DNA from: Verrucomicrobiota bacterium
Lineage (GTDB): Bacteria; Verrucomicrobiota; Verrucomicrobiia; Limisphaerales; UBA9464
NCBI GenBank assembly: GCA_025363585.1
Contig: JANYDN010000184.1
Span: 1-39,828 of the forward strand
Reading direction: 5' to 3'
Length of the DNA stretch: 39,828 nucleotides
Shown here: piece by piece, positions 30,657 through 38,567 of the stretch
How the letters are laid out: the number at the start of each line of letters is the position of its first letter
Numbering within the stretch: position 1 is the first letter of the stretch
Notes under the pieces: model-generated
What the model was told of the DNA's origin: nothing
Seen by the model: the letters and a program-made list of their open reading frames with translations, nothing else
Database searches by the model: none
Program-made: the position numbers and the translations under genes

Positions 30657-32303
30657 ATGAATCGACGCGCCCTCCTCGTCGCCGCCCTCATGGCTTCGCC
30701 CCATGTCATGAACGCGGCCCCTCCTTCCGGAACTACGACCGCCCAGGGAATCTCCGCCGAACGAATCCTCGCCCACACACGTGTCCTCGCGTCCGATGAC
30801 TTCGAGGGACGCGGTCCCGGGACGCCCGGCGAGGAAAAGGCCGTCGCTTATATCGCCGGACAATTCCGTGCCATGGGCCTTCAACCGGGCGGGGCGGACG
30901 GCACTTGGACCCAGGACGTCCCCATTGTCGGCGTCTCCTCCGACGTGTCCCTCTCCCTCTCCGAGCCCGGTGCCAACGCCTCGCGCGCGTTGTCGTTCCC
31001 GCAGGAATTCGTCGCCTGGTCGCCGCGACTCGAGCCCACCGTCGCGGCCAACGACACCGAATTGGTCTTCGTCGGCCACGGCGTGGTCGCGCCCGAATAC
31101 CAATGGGACGATTTCAAGGGCGTCGATGTGCGCGGCAAAACCGTGCTGATACTCGTCAACGACCCACAGGTCCCGGATCCGAAGGACGCGTCCAAACTCG
31201 ATCCTCGGGTCTTCAAGGGGAACGCGATGACCTATTATGGCCGCTGGACCTACAAGTTCGAGGAAGCCGGCCGCCGCGGTGCCGCCGCGGCCATCATCAT
31301 CCACGAGACGAAGGCGGCCGCCTACCCGTGGTTCGTCGTCGTCAACTCGTGGGGACGCGAACGCTTCGATCTCGAGGGCGCGTCCGATCCCACCGTCAAA
31401 CTCGCGGGCTGGCTTCATCTCGACGCCGCCAAACGCCTTTTGGAATCCAATGGCCTTGCCTATGAAAAGGCGCTGGCCGCCGCGAGCCGCCGCGATTTCC
31501 ATCCCGTGGCATTGAAGCAACGGGTTTCGTTCACCAGCCGGCAGGAAATCCGCCAAGTGAAATCCAAGAACGTGCTCGCGGCCCTGCCGGGATCGGACCC
31601 GGCGTTGCGGGACCAGTGGCTGGTTTATACCGCGCATTGGGATCACCTGGGCCGCAACCCGAAGCTCGAGGGCGACCAGATATTCAACGGCGCGGCGGAC
31701 AACGCGATCGGCACTGCCGGGTTGCTGGAGATCGCGCGGTCATTTGCCGACGCGCCCAAAAGGCCGCGGCGTTCCGTCCTCTTCCTCTCCGTGACGGCCG
31801 AGGAACAGGGACTCTTGGGCGCCCGGTATTATGCCGCGAACCCGTTGCACGCGCTTTCAAAGACCGCCGCGAACATCAACATCGACGGCCTCAACCAATG
31901 GGGCCGGACGGCCGACCTTCGGCAGATCGGGCAAGGCAGCTCGACGTTGGACGAGGTATTGGCCGGGGTCGCAAAAGGCCATGGCCGCAAGGTGCTGCCC
32001 GACGCCCATCCCGAGCGCGGCGTCTTCTACCGGAGCGACCACTTCGAGTTCATGAAGAAGGGTGTTCCCGCGATCTATATCCATGCCGGCGACCAATACA
32101 TAGGGAAGCCCGCCGGATACGGGGAATCCAAGGTCACGGAATACATCGACCACGACTACCACAAGCCGAGCGACGAGGTGAAACCGGACTGGGATTTGTC
32201 GGGCGCGGTGGAGGACGCCACGGTCCTTCTGGAAACCGGACGACGGATCGCCGACACCCGGCGCCTGCCGGCATGGAAGCCGGGAAGCGAGTTTCACCGA
32301 TAG
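30657..32303 (+). CDS. Exported M28-family metallopeptidase with PA domain, 548 aa
   Basis: The signal peptide is MNRRALLVAALMASPHVMNAA, with cleavage near A-A/P. The PA-type domain lies at about 125-265 (ELVFVGHGVVAPEYQWDDFKGVDVRGKTVLILVNDP; GRRGAAAAIIIHETKAA). The zinc peptidase domain follows from about 300: H327 in TAHWDHLG, bridging D348 in GAADNAIGTAG, catalytic E382 and metal ligand E383 in TAEEQGLLGARYYA, D410 in NINIDG, and H502 in YHKPSDE. All five metal ligands and the general base are present, so it should be an active di-zinc aminopeptidase or carboxypeptidase. Family M28 enzymes of this layout act on extracellular or periplasmic peptides. An inverted repeat follows the gene. There is no obvious operon partner; 260 bp of repeats separate it from acpH. 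Confidence 0.92.
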   Translation: MNRRALLVAALMASPHVMNAAPPSGTTTAQGISAERILAHTRVLASDDFEGRGPGTPGEEKAVAYIAGQFRAMGLQPGGADGTWTQDVPIVGVSSDVSLSLSEPGANASRALSFPQEFVAWSPRLEPTVAANDTELVFVGHGVVAPEYQWDDFKGVDVRGKTVLILVNDPQVPDPKDASKLDPRVFKGNAMTYYGRWTYKFEEAGRRGAAAAIIIHETKAAAYPWFVVVNSWGRERFDLEGASDPTVKLAGWLHLDAAKRLLESNGLAYEKALAAASRRDFHPVALKQRVSFTSRQEIRQVKSKNVLAALPGSDPALRDQWLVYTAHWDHLGRNPKLEGDQIFNGAADNAIGTAGLLEIARSFADAPKRPRRSVLFLSVTAEEQGLLGARYYAANPLHALSKTAANINIDGLNQWGRTADLRQIGQGSSTLDEVLAGVAKGHGRKVLPDAHPERGVFYRSDHFEFMKKGVPAIYIHAGDQYIGKPAGYGESKVTEYIDHDYHKPSDEVKPDWDLSGAVEDATVLLETGRRIADTRRLPAWKPGSEFHR

Positions 32304-32352
32304 GGGGCGATCCCGCGTCCGCGCATGCGCGTCACACAAAGCCGTCCCAGCC

Positions 32353-32454
32353 TGTAGGCCGCGTGCCCCCACGCGGCGATCGCGCTGGGATTCGTGCCCG
32401 ATGAATCCCTGTTTGTCGGTCCCCACAACGCCGGGTCAGGGGACCCGGCCTACA
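32353..32454. terminator. Inverted-repeat region between convergent genes, likely bidirectional terminator
   Basis: TGTAGGCC (32353-32360) and GGCCTACA (32447-32454) bracket a 102-bp segment. Inside are two further hairpins: CCGCGTG/CACGCGG near the left end and GCCGGGTC/GACCCGGC near the right end. The M28 gene ends at 32303 (+) and the YihY gene ends at 32508 (-), so both transcripts run into it. No T-run is seen, so intrinsic termination is not certain; it may be a dispersed repeat. Confidence 0.45.
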
Positions 32455-32507
32455 AGCGGATCGACGCGCCCGAATAATTCCGGCTTGGCGCGGTTCCGGG
32501 GCGCGCA

Positions 32508-33419
32508 TTATTTCCCCGAGGGACTTCCCGCGACCGCCACCGCACCCGGCTTCGGGGTGCCGGGGGAACCGTTGAGGAGGGCGTATACCTTGGTGAATTC
32601 CGCCCCCAGAAACAGGATGATGGAGGAATAGTAGACCCAGAGGAGCATCGCCACGAGGGAGCCCGCCGCCCCATAGGCGGAAGTGGTCGCCTCCCGGCCA
32701 AGGTAATAGCTGATGACGGATTTGCCCGCCGTGAACAGGACGGCCGTCAGGAAGGCCCCCATCCAAACATCGCACCAGCGGGTTTGGACCAACGGCAGGA
32801 ACTTGAAGATCATCGCGAAGAGCAACACGGCCACGGCGAAACCGAGGACTTGGTTGACCAGAAGCTGCAGCGTGTCCGACATCGGGAGCATCGTGCCCAG
32901 GCGGCCGGCCAAAGCATGGATGGCGGCGGAAAAGACCATCGACACCAGGAGCAAAAACGCCACCACCAGCACCATGGCCATGGAAAGGACGCGTTCCTTG
33001 ACCAATCCCAGGATGTTTCTACCGGGCTTTGCCTGCATTCCCCAGATGGTGTTCAGCGCGGCCTGCAATTGGCCCACCAGGCCGGTGGCGCCGAACACCG
33101 GAATCCCGATCCCGATGATGGATGCGACCAGGCTGGAACCCCGATGCTGCACCGCGACCATCGACGAGACCGTCTTGGCCGCAACCGCGCCCATCAGGCC
33201 CTCGATCTGCTGGCTGATCTCCCCCTGCACCGCCTCGCGCCCGAAAAACAGGCCCGCAACCGCCATGACGATGATCAGGAACGGGGCGATGGAGAAGATG
33301 GCGTAGTAAGCCAAGGCGGCGCTGAGTCGCAACGCCTCGTCCGCGAAGAAGGCCTTGTAGGTCTCCATGCCAAGCCGCTTTGCGGACTTGCCGTTGAGAA
33401 CGAACTCATTGCCCGTCAT
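32508..33419 (-). CDS. YihY/BrkB family inner membrane protein, 303 aa
   Basis: The family, once called RNase BN, has about six helices and an unclear function. Signature segments: ALRLSAALAYYAIFSIAPFLIIVMAVAGLFFG (first helix with the A-Y-Y-x-x-F/L-P pattern), GSSLVASIIGIGIPVFGATGLVGQLQAALNTIWG, then LVLVVAFLLLVSMVFSAAI-like helices, PLVQTRWCDVWMGAFLTAVLFTAGKSVISYYLG and SAYGAAGSLVAMLLWVYYSSIILFLGAEFTKVYA near the C-terminus. Length is normal. The start ATG 33419 gives MTGNEFVLNGK; an internal ATG (METYKAFF) is an alternative. The C-terminus ends in a short Pro/Ala/Gly tail. The next minus-strand gene (33524) ends 104 bp upstream of this start. Confidence 0.9.
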   Translation of the reverse strand: MTGNEFVLNGKSAKRLGMETYKAFFADEALRLSAALAYYAIFSIAPFLIIVMAVAGLFFGREAVQGEISQQIEGLMGAVAAKTVSSMVAVQHRGSSLVASIIGIGIPVFGATGLVGQLQAALNTIWGMQAKPGRNILGLVKERVLSMAMVLVVAFLLLVSMVFSAAIHALAGRLGTMLPMSDTLQLLVNQVLGFAVAVLLFAMIFKFLPLVQTRWCDVWMGAFLTAVLFTAGKSVISYYLGREATTSAYGAAGSLVAMLLWVYYSSIILFLGAEFTKVYALLNGSPGTPKPGAVAVAGSPSGK

Positions 33420-33523
33420 ATAGCTATTTGGAAATCGCCGACCGAGATCTCAACAAGGCGCGCGTCCAAAACCAACGCCACCCTTTGGTCCGATGGAATG
33501 CCGCGCGGATGTGTCCGGAAGGT

Positions 33524-34135
33524 TCACGCGGGCGACAACCGGCAAAAGCAATGACGTCCGACGCGCGCCACCGGGCGATGGCCGACCGCCCAATAGGGAA
33601 GCTTGCCCATGATGGCATAGTGATCCGCGTTGTGGGCGTGGCGGGTGTGGGATGGTTGCGACGCGATCTGGAGGGCCAGCGCCCATTGGGATTCCTGTTT
33701 CATGCGGACGATCAATGCGGCCGGGGTCGTTCGGTTGAGGCACGAGAAGTGCGCGGGCCGCGTCAACACGGAGGCCAGGGTCTGGTTCTCCCCCGCCTTC
33801 CTGCGGCGCTCGCAAATGACTTCCCAAACGGCCTCCATTCCCTGCCGGCCCTCGCCCCTCGCCTCGCCGCAGAGCACCGCGGCGACCAATTCGAGCTCGG
33901 AGGCGACTTGTCGGGGAGGAAGGGAATTGGACGGGATCTGGACGTTCCTCGGGGCCGAAGAGACCCGAACGGGGCCACTCGGGACGGCCGGACTCTTCGG
34001 CAACCGGCTCGCTCGCGAATCCGGCGGAATCTGCCCAGTGCGCGTCTCGGGCGAAGCGGTCTGCCCGCGCGTCATGAGGACGCAGAATACAACAAACACC
34101 AGACCCCGGAGACCTCGTTCAATCGCCGGTTTCAT
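33524..34135 (-). CDS. SleB-like cell wall hydrolase, 203 aa
   Basis: Start ATG 34135 (MKPAIERGLRGLVFVVFCVLMTRGQTA) gives a good signal peptide; TTG 34156 as used in the track would add seven residues. A Pro/Ser-rich linker (30-75) leads to the Hydrolase_2/SleB domain: ELELVAAVLCGEARGEGRQGMEAVWEVICERR with the presumed catalytic Glu in GEARGE, then SVLTRPAHFSCLN, WALALQIA, HNADHYAIMGKLPYWA and VGRHCFCRL at the C-terminus. The family cleaves peptidoglycan glycan strands as a lytic transglycosylase (SleB in spore germination; CwlJ-like proteins). Here spores are unlikely, and cell-wall turnover is the inferred role. The order of motifs and the closing G-x-H-x-F/C match the family, though the overall sequence is divergent. 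Confidence 0.78.
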   Translation of the reverse strand: MKPAIERGLRGLVFVVFCVLMTRGQTASPETRTGQIPPDSRASRLPKSPAVPSGPVRVSSAPRNVQIPSNSLPPRQVASELELVAAVLCGEARGEGRQGMEAVWEVICERRRKAGENQTLASVLTRPAHFSCLNRTTPAALIVRMKQESQWALALQIASQPSHTRHAHNADHYAIMGKLPYWAVGHRPVARVGRHCFCRLSPA

Positions 34136-34482
34136 CAGGCCCACCGGTCGCTTCAAGCATGCCGGCCGTGATCGGCAGTCGGCTGCGGCGTTGGGGCGAC
34201 GCCCGAATCCGCGCCGAACCCGCCTTTTACTATCCTCAAAACCAAGAATTCGTCAGTGTGTCCTCGGCGAAAGCCGCCCGAGGCGTCTCATTCATCCGGG
34301 TGATTTCGCATGGGCAAGCCGCCTTCCTCCACGCTACATATTGCATCGCTGGCTCGGAATGCATCGCAACGGGTCAACATCCGCGGACTTCAAATTGAAC
34401 CCACCTTGAGACGAACCGTGCATTATATACCATTCGAAGCCGGCTTGATCCCACTTGGCAACCCGCCTGCAAGGGCCCGCAC
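34136..34482. other. 347-bp divergent intergenic region upstream of the PKS cassette
   Basis: No gene is supported; the plus-strand ORFs here show no family features. Base composition is lower in GC than the neighbours, especially 34215-34260 and 34350-34440. A possible promoter for the PKS cassette is listed at 34406-34433. CCGCCCGAGGCG-type short repeats are present, but none is convincing as an operator. Confidence 0.55.
34406..34433 (+). promoter_or_regulatory. Possible promoter of the type III PKS cassette
   Basis: TTGAGA (34406-34411, 5/6 to the -35 consensus), 16-bp spacer and TACCAT (34428-34433, 4/6 to the -10) within a locally AT-rich patch containing CATTATATACC. It would give a leader of about 43 nt before ATG 34483. 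Confidence 0.3.
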
Positions 34483-35541
34483 ATGTATCTGACCGGGCTC
34501 GGCACCGCCGTTCCAGTGCGGGGCTTCAGCCAAGCGGAATGTCTGGAGGCTTTGGAGGCAGCGCCCCAATTCCCGCAACTCAAACCCCGGTCCCGGGAAT
34601 TGCTCCGGAAGGTTTTGTCCGCCGACAACGGCATCGCGAAGCGGCACTTCGCCGTGACGGCCCTTGAGGAGGGTTTCGTCCTGACGCCGGATGCCTTGCA
34701 CGCGCGTTTCGTCCGTCATGCGCCCACCCTGGCCGCGCGGTCCGCCGAACAGGCCATGGCAAAGGCCCGGCTCCTTCCCAACGAGGTCGACGCCGTCATC
34801 GTCAGCACCTGCACCGGATACCTATGTCCCGGACTCTCCGGCCACGTGATCGAGGCGCTCGGCCTTCGTCCCGATATCCAGGCGTTGGATCTGGTGGGCC
34901 AAGGCTGTGGGGCGGCCCTGCCGAATTGCCGCGCGGCCTCGGCACTGCTTGCGGCAGGCCAAGCCCGGCACGTGCTGTCCGTCTGCGTCGAGGTCTGCAG
35001 CGCCGCCTTTTATATGGATGACGATCCGGGCGTCCTGATCAGCGCCTGTCTATTTGGTGACGGGGCGGCCGCGGCCCTGTGGTCCGCACGACCCTCCGCG
35101 CATGCGCGCCGGGTGGAATGGACGACGGCGAAGAGCGTCGTGAGTCCCGCGGAACGCGACAGCCTCCGTTTCGAACAGCGCGGTGGAATGCTGCGGAACA
35201 TCCTGAGCCTGGGCGTTCCCAAGCTTGCGGCACGGCATGCCGGGACCCTGCTCGACGAAATGCTGGACGGGGATTCGCCGACGCGCACGGAAGTCGTCGG
35301 CTGGATCCTGCACGCCGGCGGACGCGAGGTCCTGGCGGCATTGCAGAGGCGACTCGGACTGACGCCGGAGGATTTGAGGCCGAGCACCGAGACGCTGCGC
35401 GATTTCGGGAATCTCAGCAGTCCCTTCGTTTTCTTTGTCCTCGATCGCGCGCTCGCCCAAGGTGCCCCGGGCGGCTGGTGGTGGATGTGTTCCTTCGGCG
35501 CAGGATTCAGTTGCCACGGCGCGTTCCTGAAAGTGGATTGA
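34483..35541 (+). CDS. Type III polyketide synthase (chalcone synthase-like), 352 aa
   Basis: Homodimeric ketosynthase that extends an acyl-CoA starter with malonyl-CoA and cyclises the product. The Cys-His-Asn triad is intact: C142 in DLVGQGCGAALPNCRAA, H277 in VVGWILHAGGREVL and N310 in RDFGNLSSPFVFFVL. The CHS-type glycine loop near the C-terminus reads SFGAGFSCHG, in place of GFGPG. Further landmarks are STCTGYLCPGLSGHVIEALGLRPDIQ and LFGDGAAAALW. Length is typical of bacterial type III PKS (about 350). A long aliphatic starter giving an alkylresorcinol or alkylpyrone is usual for such bacterial enzymes beside methyltransferases, but the starter is not readable here. The methyltransferase gene begins 3 bp after the stop. 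Confidence 0.93.
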   Translation: MYLTGLGTAVPVRGFSQAECLEALEAAPQFPQLKPRSRELLRKVLSADNGIAKRHFAVTALEEGFVLTPDALHARFVRHAPTLAARSAEQAMAKARLLPNEVDAVIVSTCTGYLCPGLSGHVIEALGLRPDIQALDLVGQGCGAALPNCRAASALLAAGQARHVLSVCVEVCSAAFYMDDDPGVLISACLFGDGAAAALWSARPSAHARRVEWTTAKSVVSPAERDSLRFEQRGGMLRNILSLGVPKLAARHAGTLLDEMLDGDSPTRTEVVGWILHAGGREVLAALQRRLGLTPEDLRPSTETLRDFGNLSSPFVFFVLDRALAQGAPGGWWWMCSFGAGFSCHGAFLKVD

Positions 35542-35544
35542 CCC

Positions 35545-36249
35545 GTGCGCCGCCGTGTCGAACCGGAATTGCTCGATGACCTCCCTGCCGACGATCCAAC
35601 GGCAGTGCGGTCGCGTTCGGATCTGCAGCGCCTCAATCCCATCATGAGGCACCCGCGCATCCTGGCGCGCCTGATCCGCGGTCATGTCGACGAGGCGATC
35701 GTGCGTCGCCGACCGATCCGGTTGGTGGAGCTCGGCGCGGGGGACGGAACATTGCTGCTGCGGTTGGCGCGCGAATGGTCGGCCCGCGGCGCGAGCGTCC
35801 AGGCCACGTTCCTGGACCGACAAGGGCTCGTGTCGGCCGAGACCGTTCGTTTGTTCGCCGCGTCCGATTGGACCGCGAGCAACGTGGTGGCCGACGCGTT
35901 CGAGTGGTTGAAGCAATCGGCTCCGGTCGCGGACGTCATGGTCTCCAACCTGTTCCTTCACCATTTTCCAGACGAAAGACTTCAAGAGCTCCTTTGCATG
36001 GCGGCCGCCAGGACCAATCTATTCGTCGCGTGCGAACCGTGCCGCGCGCCGTTGGCCATGGTCGCCTCCCGGTTGCTTTGGTTTGCCGGGTGCAATGCGG
36101 TCACGCGGCACGACGCGGTCGTCAGTGTCCGCGCCGGATTCGTCGGCCACGAACTGTCCGCCCTGTGGCCGTCGGGTTCCGGTTGGACCCTGGGCGAACG
36201 ACCCGTCGGATGGGTGAGCCACGGTTTCCTCGCAAGGCGAAATGCCTGA
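35545..36249 (+). CDS. Class I SAM-dependent methyltransferase of the PKS cassette, 234 aa
   Basis: GTG start (MRRRVEPELLDDLPADD) 3 bp after the PKS stop. The Rossmann-type SAM site is VELGAGDGTLLLRLARE (motif I, about 61-77); an acidic motif II-like position lies in ATFLDRQGLVS; motif IV is VADVMVSNLFLHHFPDERL, whose FLHHF is common in small-molecule O- or C-methyltransferases. Near the N-terminus is RLNPIMRHPRILARLI, as in methyltransferases next to type III PKS genes. The product is likely to methylate the polyketide; O- versus C-methylation cannot be read from the sequence. Its last 8 bases overlap the start of the FAD gene (ATGCCTGA, 36242-36249), so translation is coupled. Confidence 0.88.
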   Translation: MRRRVEPELLDDLPADDPTAVRSRSDLQRLNPIMRHPRILARLIRGHVDEAIVRRRPIRLVELGAGDGTLLLRLAREWSARGASVQATFLDRQGLVSAETVRLFAASDWTASNVVADAFEWLKQSAPVADVMVSNLFLHHFPDERLQELLCMAAARTNLFVACEPCRAPLAMVASRLLWFAGCNAVTRHDAVVSVRAGFVGHELSALWPSGSGWTLGERPVGWVSHGFLARRNA

Positions 36250-37276
36250 AGCCATCACCATCGTGGGCGGGGGCTTGGCGGGCCTGACGCTCGGCATCGG
36301 CCTGCGGCAACGCGACGTTCCCGTGACGCTCTGGGAGGCGGGACATTATCCGCGGCACCGGGTCTGCGGCGAATTCATCAGCGGCGCCGGGCTGGATTCC
36401 CTCTCCCGACTCGGCCTGCTCGGCGGCCTCAAGGAACTGGGAGCCATCCCCGCCGGCACCGCGGCGATGTTCTCCGACGGGAGGCCCACGGTCCTGCATG
36501 CCCTGCCCCGACCCGCGCTATGCGTTTCGCGCCTCGTGCTGGACGAATGGCTCGCACTGGAATTCCGGCGCCTCGGTGGCGAACTGCGGCTCGATGCCCG
36601 TTGGCTGGGCGACTGCGGCCCCGGGACGGTGCGTGCCAGTGGCCGGCATGCGGAGCCCACGGCGGATGGATGGCGCTGGTTCGGTTTGAAGGCCCATGCC
36701 AGCGGCGTGAAACCGGAGGCCGACGTCGAGTTATACCTCATGCCCTCGGGCTACGTGGGCCTTTGCCGCGTTGGACCGGACACCGTGAATGTCTGCGGAT
36801 TGTTCCGCGTGCGGAGCGCGGTGACCGATCTGGCGCGGCACTGGCGCGATTGGCTGGGAGGCGCGCCGGAATCGGCTCTGCACCGGCGCATGCTCGACGC
36901 AAACTTCGACGAGGATTCCTTCTCCTCCGTGGCTGGCCTTTGTCTAAGACCGGGTCGGGGAATTCTCTCCGCGGAATGTCGCGTGGGCGACGCACTCACC
37001 CTGATACCGCCCATGACTGGAAACGGGATGTCGATGGCGTTCGAATCCGCGGAATTGGCCGTGGAGCCGATCGCGAGGTTCCATCGTGGCGAACGAACCT
37101 GGGAAGAGACACGGCGGGAAATAGCAACCGCATGCGACCGGCGTTTCGCGCGAAGGCTTCGGTGGGCGGCCTGGCTGCAATGGGCCCTGTTCCAACCGGC
37201 GGCCCGTTCCGTGTTGTTGATGGCGGCCGCCCGCTCGAAATGGCTTTGGAACCATTCGTTCAACCAGACGCGCTGA
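36242..37276 (+). CDS. FAD-dependent oxidoreductase of the PKS cassette, 344 aa
   Basis: The dinucleotide-binding site is ITIVGGGLAGLTLGIGL (5-21) with the acidic end of beta2 in TLWEAGHYPRHRVCGEFISGAG; the CGEF motif is typical of the geranylgeranyl reductase/halogenase-like group of flavoproteins. The second FAD motif is GDALTLIPPMTGNGMSMAFESAELA (GD...P..G.G). The C-terminus (RRFARRLRWAAWLQWALFQPAARSVLLMAAARSKWL) is hydrophobic and amphipathic and may associate with membrane. Given its place after a type III PKS and a methyltransferase, the likely reaction is hydroxylation or oxidation of the aromatic lipid, e.g. to a quinone; this is inferred. Length is slightly short for the class. The gene ends 89 bp from the end of the convergent HAD gene. 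Confidence 0.86.
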   Translation: MPEAITIVGGGLAGLTLGIGLRQRDVPVTLWEAGHYPRHRVCGEFISGAGLDSLSRLGLLGGLKELGAIPAGTAAMFSDGRPTVLHALPRPALCVSRLVLDEWLALEFRRLGGELRLDARWLGDCGPGTVRASGRHAEPTADGWRWFGLKAHASGVKPEADVELYLMPSGYVGLCRVGPDTVNVCGLFRVRSAVTDLARHWRDWLGGAPESALHRRMLDANFDEDSFSSVAGLCLRPGRGILSAECRVGDALTLIPPMTGNGMSMAFESAELAVEPIARFHRGERTWEETRREIATACDRRFARRLRWAAWLQWALFQPAARSVLLMAAARSKWLWNHSFNQTR

Positions 37277-37365
37277 CATCAACGACGAGGCCACGACCCG
37301 GGCAATCGCTTTTACGGACGCGCCGGCCTCTTCCTTCCCCGCTTAATTGTCTGGGCCTTCCCGTC

Positions 37366-37914
37366 CTATACCGCGCGACGCTTTCGGCGAAGGGTCGTCG
37401 CGAGGTATTCGATCTTGGCGATCGCGGCCGGGAAGTCCGGCACCACGAAGTCATGGGGGTCGTCCCCCAGCCATGGCGACTCGATCATCACGCTCGTGCA
37501 ACCCAAGGCCTGGGCCGCCTTGGCGTCCTCCCATTTGTTGGAAATGACGAAGGACCACTCCATGTCGAGACGCCACCGGAAGGCGGCTTCGAGGAACATT
37601 CCCGGCTGCGGCTTGTGGCACGGATGCGTCTCGTCGTCGTGGGGACAGATCATCACGTCGTCCACCATCAATTCGCGGTGAAGCAGGTCGTGCATGAGGC
37701 GGAGCTCGTCGCGGGTCACCTCTCCCCGCGCGACCGCCGGCTGGTTGGTGGTCCCGATCAGGAGGAATCCCATCCGCTTGAGCCGGGCCAGCAACGGGGC
37801 GGCGGCCCGGTTGACGTGGAACTGGTCCAACCGGAGCGGCGACATGGGTCGACCTTGTTGGGTCTCGCAAAGGTTCAGGAGGCCGTCGCGTTCGAAAAAA
37901 ACCGCGGCTGTCAT
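37366..37914 (-). CDS. HAD-superfamily protein related to GmhB/HisB-type phosphatases, catalytic motifs altered, 182 aa
   Basis: Start ATG 37914 (MTAAVFFERDGLLNL); the longer frame to 38016 has no support. Layout is as in histidinol-phosphate/heptose-bisphosphate phosphatases: motif I at 5-14, motif II LIGTTNQPAVARG (52-64), a Cys/His cluster CPHDDETHPCHKPQPGM (90-106) matching the GmhB zinc loop and carrying the motif III Lys, and motif IV SFVISNKWEDAKAAQALG (121-138). Two positions are changed: motif I reads FFERDG, so the nucleophile Asp of DxD is Glu (E8), and motif IV reads SN-K-W-ED where GD-x-x-x-D is normal. It may be a non-catalytic or altered enzyme. Convergent with the PKS cassette; no heptose or lipopolysaccharide gene is nearby. 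Confidence 0.82.
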   Translation of the reverse strand: MTAAVFFERDGLLNLCETQQGRPMSPLRLDQFHVNRAAAPLLARLKRMGFLLIGTTNQPAVARGEVTRDELRLMHDLLHRELMVDDVMICPHDDETHPCHKPQPGMFLEAAFRWRLDMEWSFVISNKWEDAKAAQALGCTSVMIESPWLGDDPHDFVVPDFPAAIAKIEYLATTLRRKRRAV

Positions 37915-38048
37915 GGTGTGGGCACGGTATCGGAATGCATGTTGGACACTTGCGTGGAGAGTCGACCCACAAGAGCGAGCCGCGTGCCATCCGTCCCACG
38001 TTGGGGATTGGCCCAATTACATGGGGTTCCCGTATCCTTCCCGCCGCG

Positions 38049-38064
38049 CCGCCCCGCGGGGCGG
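38049..38064. repeat. Perfect 16-bp palindrome CCGCCCCGCGGGGCGG
   Basis: Eight-bp arms without a loop, alone in the 653-bp gap. It could be an operator or a cruciform site, or chance in GC-rich DNA. Confidence 0.5.
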
Positions 38065-38367
38065 TCATGGTTCGCAACGGTCACGACCCAATGTGCAAAG
38101 CAACTTGCATCAGGTGGACGTTGCCGGAACCAAGAAGAGCGCAAGAACGTCGGACCCTGTACCCTTGATTGGTTCCCTCACCGGATCCGGCAGCAGCCAG
38201 TCGGAACAAGATGGGGCGCCCATGCCCTTGAGCGCTCCGGGGAATACTACAATCCGATGGATCCGCACATCAGGATCCCCGTCGGCAGCACGTCCCCGCG
38301 CGTACGTCAGGGCGTGGATGTTGGTCGACCGCCGGCCATGTAAGCCCAACGAAGTCGCACCTGGAGA

Positions 38368-38379
38368 TGAGATATCTCA
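38368..38379. promoter_or_regulatory. TGAGATATCTCA palindrome, possible operator
   Basis: A perfect 12-bp palindrome with an AT core in GC-rich DNA, about 190 bp upstream of the DUF72 gene. The form fits a dimeric repressor site, but no regulator gene is present to link it to. Confidence 0.25.
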
Positions 38380-38567
38380 CGCCATTCCGGTCCGAGAGAA
38401 GCCATGCATGTGGGGCTGGCAAATACAGGTGAGTTTTCGGATGGCATGCATGTGTTGCCTCACGGCATTTCGCTTCCCCGGTCCCACCTGGCGTAAAAGC
38501 ATCCTCGGTCGGCATCTACGAAGGGTCGCATGCCGGCATCTTTCGGTTTGAGCCCGCGTCGCGATCA

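Larger units (their letters stand above)
37915..38567. other. 653-bp gap between divergent genes with no recognised gene
   Basis: Every frame was read; none has a family feature. The sequence is less codon-like and somewhat lower in GC, with palindromes CCGCCCCGCGGGGCGG (38049-38064) and TGAGATATCTCA (38368-38379), and two CATGCATG-containing stretches about 45 bp apart (near 38403 and 38449). The minus-strand ORF 38270-38515 and the plus-strand ORF 37935-38168 are Arg/Pro/Cys-rich without resemblance to known proteins. It may be decayed coding DNA, a regulatory region or an RNA gene. Confidence 0.5.

Noticed and set aside
33428-34171. 247-aa plus-strand ORF opposite the SleB-like gene
   Set aside because: The minus strand has a signal peptide and SleB motifs; the plus frame has none.
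37915-38567. Transposase remnant or tRNA gene in the gap
   Set aside because: No DDE/HUH-like residues, terminal repeats or tRNA T-loop pattern could be found by reading.
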